From positions 16,509 through 80,508 of the forward strand of contig CAAFWU010000036.1 in NCBI GenBank assembly GCA_900766825.1: 64,000 bases of DNA. Reading direction: 5' to 3'. Source of the DNA: Bacteroidales bacterium. GTDB taxonomy: Bacteria > Bacteroidota > Bacteroidia > Bacteroidales > Marinilabiliaceae. Of the stretch, positions 8,709 through 17,598 are shown piece by piece. Each line of letters starts with the position of its first letter. The stretch's first letter is position 1. A model generated the notes under the pieces. That model was not told the DNA's origin. It was given only the letters and a program-made list of their open reading frames with translations, and ran no database searches. Both the position numbers and the translations under genes were made by a program.

Positions 8709-8857
8709 GGTTATGAAGAGATTGCAGTAGAATGGTGCTCTGGGCAGACTGAGGGCAAGTGGCAGACACGAGGTCGTGCTCAGCGTTCCCCCACCCCACT
8801 TGCACGGGGCACCATAATGCTAAAGTTTATTTACAGAAAAATAAGGAGTGAGGAGAG

Positions 8858-8915
8858 AAACAAAACAAGCTCCAGCCTTGCCCCTCACGGTATGTGGGAA
8901 AGCAGAGGCGGGAGC
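8858..8915 (-). terminator. Probable terminator after rpmA
   Basis: On the minus strand an interrupted stem (GCTCC with GGAGC, arms at 8911-8915 and 8869-8873, extended by GCCT/AGGC) precedes a TTGTTTTGTTT run (8868-8858). Confidence 0.5.
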
Positions 8916-8958
8916 CTGTGTTTCAGACAATAGAGAGTCACACTCTCCTCATGAAATG

Positions 8959-9228
8959 CTACTCAGCAGCCGTCTCGAAAGGGATAACGGATACGTAGGA
9001 GCGGTTGTCGCGTTTCTTGACGAAAGAGACAGTGCCGTCGATGAGAGCGAAGAGGGTATGATCCTTGCCCATGCCAACGTTGAGGCCTGGGTGATGAACA
9101 GTGCCACGCTGACGAACGATGATGTTGCCAGCCTTAGCAGCCTGACCGCCAAAAAGCTTCAGGCCAAGTCTTTTGCTTTCAGAGTCGCGGCCGTTCTTAG
9201 AACTGCCGACACCTTTCTTGTGTGCCAT
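8959..9228 (-). CDS. rpmA: 50S ribosomal protein L27
   Basis: This 89-residue protein begins MAHKKGVGSSKNGRDSESKR, the conserved L27 N-terminus that reaches into the peptidyl transferase centre, and contains GNIIVRQRGT followed by the GLNVGMGKDHTLFALIDG core. There is no cleavable N-terminal extension. It is 28 bases downstream of rplU in the conserved L21-L27 operon. Confidence 0.98.
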   Translation of the reverse strand: MAHKKGVGSSKNGRDSESKRLGLKLFGGQAAKAGNIIVRQRGTVHHPGLNVGMGKDHTLFALIDGTVSFVKKRDNRSYVSVIPFETAAE

Positions 9229-9256
9229 TTCTTTAGGGACTTTAAGGGGTTAGGGA

Positions 9257-9577
9257 TTAGCCGATGATGTTCTCGATAACGATCTCGGTAAATTGCTGAC
9301 GATGACCGTTCTTGGTCTGGTAGCCTTTGCGGCGACGCTTCTTGAAAACGATAACCTTCTCACCTTTAACGAGAGGGGTGATAACTTTGGCAGCAACCTT
9401 AGCACCAGATACGGTGGGAGCGCCGATGGTGACAGCACCGCTGCCATTGTCAACGAGGAGGACCTTGTCGAACTCTACAACATCACCCTCATTCTTCTCG
9501 GGCAAGTGGTGAACGAAGAGCTTAGAGTCCTTCTCTACTTTGAATTGCTGACCAGCAATTTCTACAATTGCGTACAT
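9257..9577 (-). CDS. rplU: 50S ribosomal protein L21
   Basis: The start is the ATG giving MYAIVEIAGQQFKVEK, the invariant L21 N-terminus (106 residues in all). A longer in-frame start at 9685 is excluded because the -7 box at 9667-9674 places transcription start downstream of it. The C-terminal KKRRRKGYQTKNGHRQQFTE segment is the 23S rRNA contact region. The transcript has a leader of about 80 bases, in which an imperfect hairpin (ATGCC...GGGCAT) can form; autoregulation is possible but not shown. Confidence 0.97.
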   Translation of the reverse strand: MYAIVEIAGQQFKVEKDSKLFVHHLPEKNEGDVVEFDKVLLVDNGSGAVTIGAPTVSGAKVAAKVITPLVKGEKVIVFKKRRRKGYQTKNGHRQQFTEIVIENIIG

Positions 9578-9666
9578 TTTAATTAAAGCAATGTAATAGA
9601 TGATGCCCGCAGGCGGAGGCATAACATGGGAGCCACACTTAGGGAGCCGTACGGACTTAACGGGTG

Positions 9667-9674
9667 CAAAGTTA
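9667..9674 (-). promoter_or_regulatory. -7 box of rplU-rpmA
   Basis: The minus strand reads TAACTTTG, an exact TAnnTTTG match, about 90 bases before the L21 start. Confidence 0.55.
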
Positions 9675-9829
9675 GTATTTTTCACTCATTTGTGCACGCA
9701 AAAGTTCAACAAAAATGAATATTAACAATTTAGGGAATAGAATAAATAGAATAAGATGCCTAAGCCCCACCTTATTGTTAAAATGAGACAACTAATTAGA
9801 GAAAGAGGACACTAAATAGAGTTAAAATC

Positions 9830-9860
9830 ATTGCATTTAGGCAAAAAGGTATAATATTTG
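9830..9860 (+). promoter_or_regulatory. Promoter of the BspA-like gene
   Basis: ATTG (9830-9833) and AATATTTG (9853-9860) are separated by 19 bases, the normal Bacteroidetes -33/-7 spacing. The start codon is 37 bases further on. Confidence 0.55.
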
Positions 9861-9896
9861 CAAGTCAACCACTAAACGCAATTCCGTCGAATCTGA

Positions 9897-11192
9897 TTGA
9901 AATCTAAGGCTGTGAGCATACGTATACCATTCTTTACATTGGTCGCCTTCTTTGCAACCCTAACCACACAAACGAGAGCAGAAGAGACCACAGAGACCAT
10001 AAGTGGGGTCACCTACACCTACGACACCCAGGGCACCACGGCTTGCGTCACTGCCTTCGACAACTCAGTGTCTGCCGTGACCATTTTGAGCGAAGTCAAG
10101 GGCAAGACAGTGACCGAAATCACACAAGATGCCTTTGCCGATGCATCGAACATAGTCTCACTCTACATTCCCGCCTCGGTAACCACCATTGTCGATAAGG
10201 CCTTTGCAGACTGCACCTACAACGGACTGACTGTGACCTACATGGCCACCACTAAACCCAACGCCGATGCCGTGCCCTACACTGCCTTTGCCAACGGCAT
10301 AACGCTTTTGGTTCCTGGTCAAGCCATAGAGGATTACATTGCTGACACAGATTGGAAACTCCAATGCAACATGATAAAAATCGTGGATCTCTATTATAGC
10401 TTAAGTGGCAACAAGAGCATAACGGGTCGCGTTGGCACCAGCACCACCACGGATTTATACATATCGTCCAAGGTATCCACGGCTGTGGGCGTCATAACCG
10501 TGCCCAACATTGCAGACAATGCATTCGAAGACGACGCCATTTTGGAGTCGGTGCATCTATTAGAGGGCATAACCAGCGTGGGTGCCTCCGCCTTCAAGGG
10601 CTGCACCAATCTAAACAGCATTACCCTCCCTGCCTCGCTTAGTGAATTGGGCACGAGGGTCTTTAGCGGTTGCACCAAACTATCATCCGTGGAGGTGGCC
10701 GAGGGCAACAATAACTTCTGCACCAAGAACAACATGCTGCTTAGTGCCGATGGCACCACCCTACTCCTTTGCCCCGCAACCCAGACGGGTCGAATTGAGA
10801 TTCCCGAGGGCGTGACAACCATAACCAGCGGTGCCTTCGAGGGCTGCACCGGCATCACCGAGGTTATCCTGCCCAGCACGCTCAGCAGCATAGGCGATGA
10901 GGCATTTGCAGGCTGCACCACCCTAAGTAAGGTCTACGCCAACGGAGCAGAGCCCGCAACCTTGGGCACCGATGCCTTCAAAGATTGCACCATTGATGAG
11001 GTATGGGCCCTCAACAGCCTGAGCATGCAAGCCTATGCCCGCACCGACTGGGCCAACGTGGGCAACAGTCTCAAGTTCTACTACACCTTTATCACCGATG
11101 CCAATGACCCAAACAAGGTGACCATTTACAACGATGCCGCCCTCTCGGACCTCTTCTATGCCATGAACGACAGCGAGTCTGGTCTCACATAG
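9897..11192 (+). CDS. BspA-like leucine-rich repeat surface protein, 5' part up to an in-frame TAG
   Basis: This part encodes 431 residues, probably from the TTG at 9897 (GTG at 9912 is an alternative; no ATG fits). It begins with a signal peptide (IPFFTLVAFFATLTTQTRA) and continues with LRR_5/BspA-type repeats of about 23 residues: ITSVGASAFKGCTNLNSITL, ELGTRVFSGCTKLSSVEV, ITSGAFEGCTGITEVIL and IGDEAFAGCTTLSKVY. These are surface adhesins or binding proteins in Bacteroidetes. The repeat region ends near residue 370 and a new domain has begun when a TAG (11190-11192) stops the frame. The same frame stays open for 405 more codons and supplies the expected T9SS-type tail, so this is one gene split by a single stop. 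Confidence 0.75.
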   Translation: MKSKAVSIRIPFFTLVAFFATLTTQTRAEETTETISGVTYTYDTQGTTACVTAFDNSVSAVTILSEVKGKTVTEITQDAFADASNIVSLYIPASVTTIVDKAFADCTYNGLTVTYMATTKPNADAVPYTAFANGITLLVPGQAIEDYIADTDWKLQCNMIKIVDLYYSLSGNKSITGRVGTSTTTDLYISSKVSTAVGVITVPNIADNAFEDDAILESVHLLEGITSVGASAFKGCTNLNSITLPASLSELGTRVFSGCTKLSSVEVAEGNNNFCTKNNMLLSADGTTLLLCPATQTGRIEIPEGVTTITSGAFEGCTGITEVILPSTLSSIGDEAFAGCTTLSKVYANGAEPATLGTDAFKDCTIDEVWALNSLSMQAYARTDWANVGNSLKFYYTFITDANDPNKVTIYNDAALSDLFYAMNDSESGLT

Positions 11193-12407
11193 GCCCAAAC
11201 CATAGACTTGGATTCCAACATACGCATGAAGACCAAAGAGCTGGACCTGAGCACCATGAGCCACGATAATGTGGCCTCGGTTATGGATTACTTGCCCACC
11301 ATAGGCAACTACGATGGCACAATGAACGGAGCCACCATAAGCAACCTGACCGTACGAAGCAGCGGACTCTTTGGCACACTGGGGGCACAAGCTGTGGTGA
11401 ACAACCTAATGTTGGACAGCGCCACCATATATATTGACCCCACAGACGAAGCCTATCAGACAGCCGAGGACGGCACCCGATGCATGAGCCTGCTGGCCCA
11501 AACCAACAGCGGTGCAGTGAACAACTTTGGCTTTGCGGGCCGCGTTATTGTGGACGAGAGCCGCATGGGCGACTATGCCGACTACGCCGTGACCCTCTTT
11601 GGCACCATGGACAACGATGCTGCCGCCAGCGGTTTCCTCTACCTCACCGACGTTGAGGCCACGGGCGACGACCAAAACAAGCGTTGCATAACCTTGAAAC
11701 AGAACTTGGCAACAGCATCGAAGGGCACCAAGAAGACCAAGGTGGCCACCAACAGCGGCAACACCAAGAGTGCGTTCAAGAGCACTGGCAACCTCTTTGG
11801 CTACTCCGACGACGAGATAAACAAGAGCATCCGTTCCTTTAGCGACGAGGAGTTTGCCAACGGTGCCGTGGCCTATTGGCTCAACTGGTCGGATCAGGGC
11901 TACACAGGCACCTACCGACCCATTTGGAGTCAGGGTCCCAAGTACCCCATTGCGGCCACTGCGCAAGCCGACGGCACCACAAACGCCCTCTACGCCATAG
12001 ACTGGGGCACCACGGACATGAACATGCTCACCAACGCCCCCGTGGTGGCCAACAACGGTCAGCCACTGACCATACACTACGCCACTAAGCCCAAGAGTTT
12101 CAAGGTTGGCAACGAAGAGATTGCCATTGGCGAGACATCGACCTCGTTCAAGTTCGACAACACTAAGACGGTGAGCATTGCATGGGCCGATGGCGCACCA
12201 ACAGCCACTCCCATTATAAAGAGCGAACCCAAACCAGACTTTGTCATCAAAGGTCGTGTGATAAGTTCGACCGATGGCGAGACAACCCTGACGGTTCGCA
12301 GCCTCTTGAGCACCGTGATGGGTAGCGGCACCGAGGTGATTGTGCCTCATCAGGGCATCTACCTTGTCATCTGCAACAACAGGACTACCAAGGTTATTAT
12401 AAAGTAG
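11193..12407 (+). pseudogene. 3' part of the same BspA-like gene, cut off by the in-frame TAG
   Basis: It directly continues the frame of the 5' part (codons GCC CAA ACC ATA GAC after TAG). It lacks its own ribosome site and a credible start (only a TTG at 11208 and an ATG at 11226). The product would be about 400 residues: beta-helical or GLUG-like segments (GTMNGATISNLTVRSSGLFG, NNLMLDSATIYID) and then a C-terminal sorting tail (GTEVIVPHQGIYLVI then KVIIK). Without readthrough the encoded protein loses its export/anchoring tail. It could be a decayed allele, a sequencing error, or recoded; the long intact frame after the stop suggests a very recent change. Confidence 0.7.
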
Positions 12408-12424
12408 ACGCCAACACTTTATAC

Positions 12425-12480
12425 AAAACAAACAGACCCTCCCCTAACCAAGTAAACCTTGGTTGGGGGAGGATTTGTTT
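12425..12480. terminator. Bidirectional terminator between BspA-like gene and AAA-ATPase copy 1
   Basis: A C-rich/G-rich stem (12438-12452 with 12458-12472, 14 of 15 pairs) with AT-rich flanks on both sides. On the minus strand it reads AATCCTCCCCCAACC, the same element that follows three other copies of the AAA-ATPase family in this window. Confidence 0.8.
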
Positions 12481-12491
12481 ATATATTACAA

Positions 12492-14150
12492 TCACTTAGT
12501 CAACACGCCAAAGAGTTCACGATAATCCTCCACCTTCTCAATCAAACACTTATGATGCTTGCTCTCCGCATCGTAGGCTATGCCAACCAGCACAGCGCTT
12601 TTGCCAGGGTGGTGGCGAAAAGCATGAGCATAGTTGCGGGTTCTGATTTGCTGGAGGGCCACAGCAGGATCTCCATCTTTCTTTAGTTCTATAATAATGA
12701 CGGGTTTCTTGGGCAGAGTGGGCACCAAAACCACGTCGGCATAGCCACAACCCGTTGGCAACTCGGAGAAAATCATGTACTCCTTGCGGGCGTAGAAGTA
12801 GGCCATGAGAATGGCACTCTGCATAGTGGACTCGCGTTTATAGCTTAGGGAACTGGAGATGTCGGCATGGGAATCGTCGAGAGCTTTGGTCACAGCCTCG
12901 GTGTCTCCCTTCTCGGTGGACTCAATTAGGGCGCGACCTGTTTCCAACATCTGCCGTATGGGCTCAAAACCTTTGGCTTTGGACATGATATTGAACCAGG
13001 CTTGACGAATCTCGGCATTTGGAATATGGCACGACTCGTCCAATGGGTCGTAGGCAAGATAGCCAAGATGAATGAGATAGGTAAAGACTTCGTCTTTAGT
13101 GGCAAAGCACTCTACATTGTTATTGTAGAGCTCCACATTAATCTTAATGTCCCTCTCGCCCTTTAGCATTGCCATTATGTCATCCTTAATGCCCTCGATG
13201 TTGGCATCAAGGTAGAATGTTATGGCTTCGAGGGCACTCGTTGTCACCCAATAATTTTTGTATTCATCCCACATTACTGCTTTCACAACAGAATTTGGGT
13301 TAAACATATGAACAACAGACTCGCCATCATCATCGGGTTGCTTGAGCATCTTTCTGCTTTTGGGGAATGTGTAGCCATCGTACATAAATTTACACATCTC
13401 GAAATCAGCATCATTACGCTGGCATACTTCTTCAGTCTCTTTGGCTGTCAACCCAAAATATTGAGCAAAGGGTCCTGGGGTCAACATAGTAAACTCTGAA
13501 AAGTTATTCAGTTTGCTCTGAACACGTTCTCTGAGAATAGGCAGAATGCCTGTTAAGTAAGCTAAACTGATAGCCTTTTGGGTGTCGTTGGCCTTAAAAA
13601 TAGAATTAAGAAACTCCAGAAACTCCTTTCGAAGCGAAGAAGAAACACTATCATCACGAAGCAGAACATCATACTCATCAATTATAATAACAAAAGAATC
13701 TCCAACTTCTTCATGAATAACAGATATTGCCGATGCAATGGCAGCATCTGAAGGTATTTCTACTGAAGGAAATTGTTTACGTAGTTCACAAACAACACCA
13801 GCCTGCAATTCTTTTATTGTTTGACTTTTATCTACAGTCCTACTGTACCAACTATTTAAATCTATCTGAATAACATTTACAGCATTAAGATACTTATCCC
13901 ACCCCTCTATCTGGCTAAGTTTAAGTTTTTCAAAAAGTTCTCGGCTATCACAATTCTTAGAATAATAGGCCGCCAAGAGGTTTGCCATCATTGTCTTGCC
14001 AAACCTACGAGCACGGCTCATGCACACGAACCGTTGGGCTGTGCCAAAGAGTTCATTAAGTTCGCAGACCATAAGGGACTTGTCGACGTAAATTTTGGAA
14101 TTTAGGTCGAAAGTAAATGATTGGTTGCCTGGATTTACAAATAAGCCCAT
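12492..14150 (-). CDS. AAA-ATPase/PD-(D/E)XK nuclease-like protein, family copy 1
   Basis: A 552-residue protein of the AAA-ATPase-like (PF09820 type) plus C-terminal PD-(D/E)XK (PF08011/DUF1703 type) family. It has an N-terminal VNPGNQSF/YVDKS segment; a variant P-loop SRARRFGKT (45-53); Walker B VIIIDEYD (154-161); a sensor-like LAYLTGILPI (197-206); and a C-terminal nuclease core GYADVVLVP with Asp472 and IELKK with Glu488/Lys490. Expanded families of this kind are common in Bacteroidetes and their role is unknown; nucleic-acid processing is inferred from the fold only. It has its own promoter-like box and its own hairpin, so it is an isolated single-gene unit. Confidence 0.88.
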   Translation of the reverse strand: MGLFVNPGNQSFTFDLNSKIYVDKSLMVCELNELFGTAQRFVCMSRARRFGKTMMANLLAAYYSKNCDSRELFEKLKLSQIEGWDKYLNAVNVIQIDLNSWYSRTVDKSQTIKELQAGVVCELRKQFPSVEIPSDAAIASAISVIHEEVGDSFVIIIDEYDVLLRDDSVSSSLRKEFLEFLNSIFKANDTQKAISLAYLTGILPILRERVQSKLNNFSEFTMLTPGPFAQYFGLTAKETEEVCQRNDADFEMCKFMYDGYTFPKSRKMLKQPDDDGESVVHMFNPNSVVKAVMWDEYKNYWVTTSALEAITFYLDANIEGIKDDIMAMLKGERDIKINVELYNNNVECFATKDEVFTYLIHLGYLAYDPLDESCHIPNAEIRQAWFNIMSKAKGFEPIRQMLETGRALIESTEKGDTEAVTKALDDSHADISSSLSYKRESTMQSAILMAYFYARKEYMIFSELPTGCGYADVVLVPTLPKKPVIIIELKKDGDPAVALQQIRTRNYAHAFRHHPGKSAVLVGIAYDAESKHHKCLIEKVEDYRELFGVLTK

Positions 14151-14186
14151 TGTTTTAAACGTTTGTTTTGAGAGAGATGAGATTGC

Positions 14187-14209
14187 GAAAACGATATAAA
14201 TATAACAAA
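14187..14209 (-). promoter_or_regulatory. Shared upstream box of the AAA-ATPase family (copy 1)
   Basis: The minus strand reads TTTTGTTATATTTATA followed by TCGTTTT, 36 bases before the ATG. The same sequence, at the same distance, precedes copies 3, 5 and 6. It contains a near -7 box (TATATTTA). Confidence 0.6.
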
Positions 14210-14274
14210 AGTTTAACCCATTGTGTGTCCTTCGTCAATTATTTTCCCCCCTCTGTTGCATAGCGTCAAATACA

Positions 14275-14314
14275 TAAGCCCAAGCCCTAAGGTCGCGACC
14301 TTGGAGCTTGGGTT
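14275..14314 (-). terminator. Long inverted repeat, possible terminator of the acyl-activating fusion gene
   Basis: Arms AAGCCCAAG and CTTGGGTT enclose a 14-bp perfect palindrome AAGGTCGCGACCTT. It lies 48 bases beyond the minus-strand stop at 14362. The T run after it is weak, so termination is only likely. Confidence 0.5.
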
Positions 14315-14361
14315 CATTGCCTCACCCAACGCTTTCCGCTGGGATTTATATCTGCATTTTT

Positions 14362-16827
14362 TTACTTCTCTTGGTTATCCTTTATGCTGTCGTAGACTCG
14401 GTTGGTTAGCTCCTCGTAGCTTGAATCCTGTGGGTAGATGGGTTCAAGGAACTCCACCTGAACTTTATGGGGTCGAGGGAGACGAGTACCTTTTGGCATG
14501 GCCTGAAAAGCTCCTTTGATGGATACGGGAACCACTGGAACGTTGAGTTCCTTGCTCAAGATGGCAAAGGTCTTTTTAAACTCACCCAGCTGACCATCGG
14601 TGGTGCGGGTGCCCTCGGGGAAGATGATAAGGTTCTTCTTGTTGCGCAAGGCCTCACCCAACTTCTGTATGGAGTCCTTGATGTTGCTCATATCCACCAC
14701 AATGACGTTGTGAGTGGCGGCCAAAAACTTAACGAAGGGCTGTTTGACGTGCTGCTCCTTGGCATAGAAATAGGTGTTGCGTATGTCGCGGAACTTGATA
14801 AAGGACATCACAAAGAGTCCGTCCAGAAAACTCTGGTGGTTGGGGGCAATGATTACGGGACCGTCTGGTATGCGCTCGGTGCCATGACCCGTGAGTTTGA
14901 AGTAGAGGCTGAAGAATGGGTGGGCCAGAGCCATAAAGAGACTGCCCGTGAACCAGGTCTGAGGCAACTTGAGGGTGGTGTGCTCGCGCAGGATCTTACT
15001 CCAATCAACCTTCTCGACCTGAAGTTTGGTCTTGCTCTCGGCCACACTCTCTGCCAGATCTCTAATGGTCTTGAACTGAGTAATTTGGTCGGTTGTAAGG
15101 TTGAGACCAAAGCTATCGTTGACAAAGACCTGAAGCCCCACTTTATCCAGCGAGTCGAAGCCGAGGTCGAACTCAATGTGATCGGTGGGCTTAACGTGGC
15201 AGTGTTTCTCGTCCTCTATATACTGTTTGATAATCTTATACTCGTCACAGAGCAACTCCTCTTGAACCTCGGCATTGTTTTGGGTTCCATTGTCGGCCTC
15301 GGAGAGGAGGGCTTTGAGTTTGAAGCGCTGCAACTTATCCAAGCGGGTTCTGGGAAGTTTGCCACGATAGATGCAGACGTTGAAAATCTTTTTGTAGGCT
15401 GCTGCCTCGGCATTATAATGTTCCAGCACCTCCCACTTCACTTTTTGCTCAATCTGCTCGTTGGTCAGGGTTGAGGCCAGTTCGGGCGTTGGCACAATGA
15501 TGGCCACTAGAGCATCGTCCTTTTCAGTCACGGCAGCCTCTTTTACCACAGCGGCATAGCTCTCGAGGTGCTGCTCTATGTCCACAGGGTTTACGTTTTT
15601 GCCATTGGAGAGAACGATAATCTCCTTGCGTCGGCCAGTGATGACCACGCGTCCGCCCTCGTCAATATACCCCAAGTCGCCCGTGTAAATCCAGCCATCG
15701 CGCAGAACCTCGGCGGTCTCTTCGGGTCGGCCATAGTAACCTTGCATCACATTCTTGCCTCGGCATACCACCTCGCCATTGCGGATCTCTACATCGCAGC
15801 CTGGCAGAGGTTTGCCCGAGACGCCAGGGCATATGTCGTCGGGTCGGGTGAAGCTAATCATGGGTGCGCACTCGGTCATGCCAAAGCCCTCCAGAACGTC
15901 GAGACCCAAGGTTTGCATACGCTTGGCCACAGCGGGGTCCAGAGCAGCACCTCCACAAACAAAGTATTTGATGCGTCCGCCCATCATCTTGCGGATGGAG
16001 CTGAAGATGGTTCGCGAGAAACCACGGTGCCCCACCTTGCTGCAGAGAGAGTAGAGGGCCTTGGTAAACCATTTGCTGTCAATCTTTTTGCTTATGCCGT
16101 TGGCCAACATGGTGTAGAGGCGTGGCACGCCAATAACGATGCCCACCTGTCCCTCTTTCATGGTCCGCATAAGATCGGGGGCGCTCATGGAGGGGCATAT
16201 GGCCACAGAGCCGCAGGTTACCAGAGGGGCCATGATGGAGCCCACGAGGGGCAGCACGTGGTGACATGGCAGCAAAATCATGGTGCGTATGTCGGGGGTG
16301 AAGATGGGCACCCCTTTGCTCACAGCGTCGATGTTGAAATAGAGGTTCTCGAAACTGAGCATGACTCCCTTGGGGCTGCCCGTGGTGCCCGAGGTATAGA
16401 TAATGAGAGCCGTGTCGGGCATTTGGAAATCGATGGTGGCCTGAGTGGCAGACTTATACTCACCCTCCTCCTGCTCCTGACAAATGGAGTGAACGGAGAG
16501 TTGCATCTGTGCCCGCTTCATAGCCTCGGCCACGGTGGGTTGACATTGTTCAGATGTCCAGATGGCCGTTGGTGTGCTGTCGCGTAGCACATAGGCCAGG
16601 TCGGAGGACGAGGATGTGCAATCGACGGGCACGGCAATGCACCCTTGCTGCCAAATGGCAAAGAGTGCGTAGATGAAGCCAGGCCTATTCTCTGAGAATA
16701 TTACCACACGGTCGCCCTGACGGGCTGTCATCTGACGGTGGCAGAGGTTGATGCGGCGGAGCATCTCGTCATAGGAGATCTCGCGCTCCACGGTCCATAT
16801 GGCTGTCTTATGCTGGTCTTTTATCAT
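14362..16827 (-). CDS. Fused acyl-AMP ligase / acyl carrier / PlsC acyltransferase
   Basis: The 821 residues comprise three domains. Residues 1-510 are an adenylate-forming enzyme (P-loop-like YTSGTTGSPKG 144-154, GFGMTE 314-319, YTGDLG 381-386, TGRRKEIIVLSNGKNV 397-412). Residues 520-600 are an acyl-carrier domain with the phosphopantetheine Ser559 in GFDSLD. Residues 630-810 are a PlsC-type acyltransferase with NHQSFLDG (663-670) and FPEGTR (736-741). This looks like a one-protein route that activates a fatty acid, loads it on the built-in carrier and transfers it to a lysophospholipid, similar in logic to Aas. The membrane-facing acyltransferase part suggests work at the inner membrane. 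It ends a likely rpoN-PAP2-ispD-acyltransferase operon (31-base gap to ispD). Confidence 0.88.
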   Translation of the reverse strand: MIKDQHKTAIWTVEREISYDEMLRRINLCHRQMTARQGDRVVIFSENRPGFIYALFAIWQQGCIAVPVDCTSSSSDLAYVLRDSTPTAIWTSEQCQPTVAEAMKRAQMQLSVHSICQEQEEGEYKSATQATIDFQMPDTALIIYTSGTTGSPKGVMLSFENLYFNIDAVSKGVPIFTPDIRTMILLPCHHVLPLVGSIMAPLVTCGSVAICPSMSAPDLMRTMKEGQVGIVIGVPRLYTMLANGISKKIDSKWFTKALYSLCSKVGHRGFSRTIFSSIRKMMGGRIKYFVCGGAALDPAVAKRMQTLGLDVLEGFGMTECAPMISFTRPDDICPGVSGKPLPGCDVEIRNGEVVCRGKNVMQGYYGRPEETAEVLRDGWIYTGDLGYIDEGGRVVITGRRKEIIVLSNGKNVNPVDIEQHLESYAAVVKEAAVTEKDDALVAIIVPTPELASTLTNEQIEQKVKWEVLEHYNAEAAAYKKIFNVCIYRGKLPRTRLDKLQRFKLKALLSEADNGTQNNAEVQEELLCDEYKIIKQYIEDEKHCHVKPTDHIEFDLGFDSLDKVGLQVFVNDSFGLNLTTDQITQFKTIRDLAESVAESKTKLQVEKVDWSKILREHTTLKLPQTWFTGSLFMALAHPFFSLYFKLTGHGTERIPDGPVIIAPNHQSFLDGLFVMSFIKFRDIRNTYFYAKEQHVKQPFVKFLAATHNVIVVDMSNIKDSIQKLGEALRNKKNLIIFPEGTRTTDGQLGEFKKTFAILSKELNVPVVPVSIKGAFQAMPKGTRLPRPHKVQVEFLEPIYPQDSSYEELTNRVYDSIKDNQEK

Positions 16828-16858
16828 TCCTTTTGTCTAAAGTAGTGATGTTTTTCTA

Positions 16859-17560
16859 TTACACTAAGGGCTGCTTCTGCTCCATAAGTGCCTGAGCAAA
16901 AGCCATGTCGGGCGGGGTGGTGAGTTTGATGTTCTCACGGTTCCCTTGGGTTAGATGGATGGGGTGCCCTGCTGCCTCGAGCACACTGGCCTCGTCGGTA
17001 AAGAGAGGCGATTCGGGTTGCTTAAAGGCCTCGATGATGAGGTTGGCCCGAAAGACCTGGGGTGTCTGAACCATCATGATGGTGGAGCGATCCACGGCAT
17101 GGTTGGTGCCATTGGGGTCCAGCACACGAACCGATTCGATTGAGGGCATCACGGGTATGGCACTGCCAAACTCCTCGGCCTCGGCATAGCAGCGCACGAG
17201 GGTTGGGAGACTTACAAGAGGACGTACGCCATCGTGGACACCAATGAGGCGCTCGCCATCCCAAGCCGCCAGACCATTAGCCACACTCTGGTGGCGCGTG
17301 GCACCTCCAGAGACCACGGTGTGGGGTACGCTAAAACTGTGCTGTTTGCAAAGATCTTGCCATAGGCTCTGGTGCTCGGATGGCAGAACCACAACAATGC
17401 GTGTTGATGGCACCTGGCTCATGAGTTCCACGGTGTGCATGAGCACGGGACGCCCCATGAGGTCCATAAACTGCTTGGGAAGTTGCCCCCCCATGCGGGT
17501 ACCGCTGCCTCCTGCCACAATGACCATCAGTTTGTCCTGTGCCATATCTTTGGTTTGCAT
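16859..17560 (-). CDS. ispD: 2-C-methyl-D-erythritol 4-phosphate cytidylyltransferase
   Basis: IspD makes CDP-methylerythritol in the MEP isoprenoid pathway. The nucleotide-binding signature VIVAGGSGTRMGGQLPKQF lies near the N-terminus; other conserved blocks are GGATRHQSVANGL, VHDGVRPLVS (catalytic Asp in DGVRP) and TPQVFR, with a C-terminal TDEASVLEAAGHPIHLTQGNRENIKLTTP. The start may be the ATG at 17560 or at 17545 (MAQDKLMVIVAGG), which fits the usual length (about 228) better. It lies 38 bases downstream of the PAP2-like gene. Confidence 0.95.
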   Translation of the reverse strand: MQTKDMAQDKLMVIVAGGSGTRMGGQLPKQFMDLMGRPVLMHTVELMSQVPSTRIVVVLPSEHQSLWQDLCKQHSFSVPHTVVSGGATRHQSVANGLAAWDGERLIGVHDGVRPLVSLPTLVRCYAEAEEFGSAIPVMPSIESVRVLDPNGTNHAVDRSTIMMVQTPQVFRANLIIEAFKQPESPLFTDEASVLEAAGHPIHLTQGNRENIKLTTPPDMAFAQALMEQKQPLV

Positions 17561-17598
17561 AGCTTTATGAGAGGGGGATATAATCTATCAAAAAAAAT

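Noticed and set aside
11406..12431. 341-codon open frame on the minus strand opposite the BspA-like gene
   Set aside because: It is the antisense shadow of the repeat-free part of that gene; long antisense frames also occur opposite argD, the acyl-activating gene and ftsH because of codon bias.
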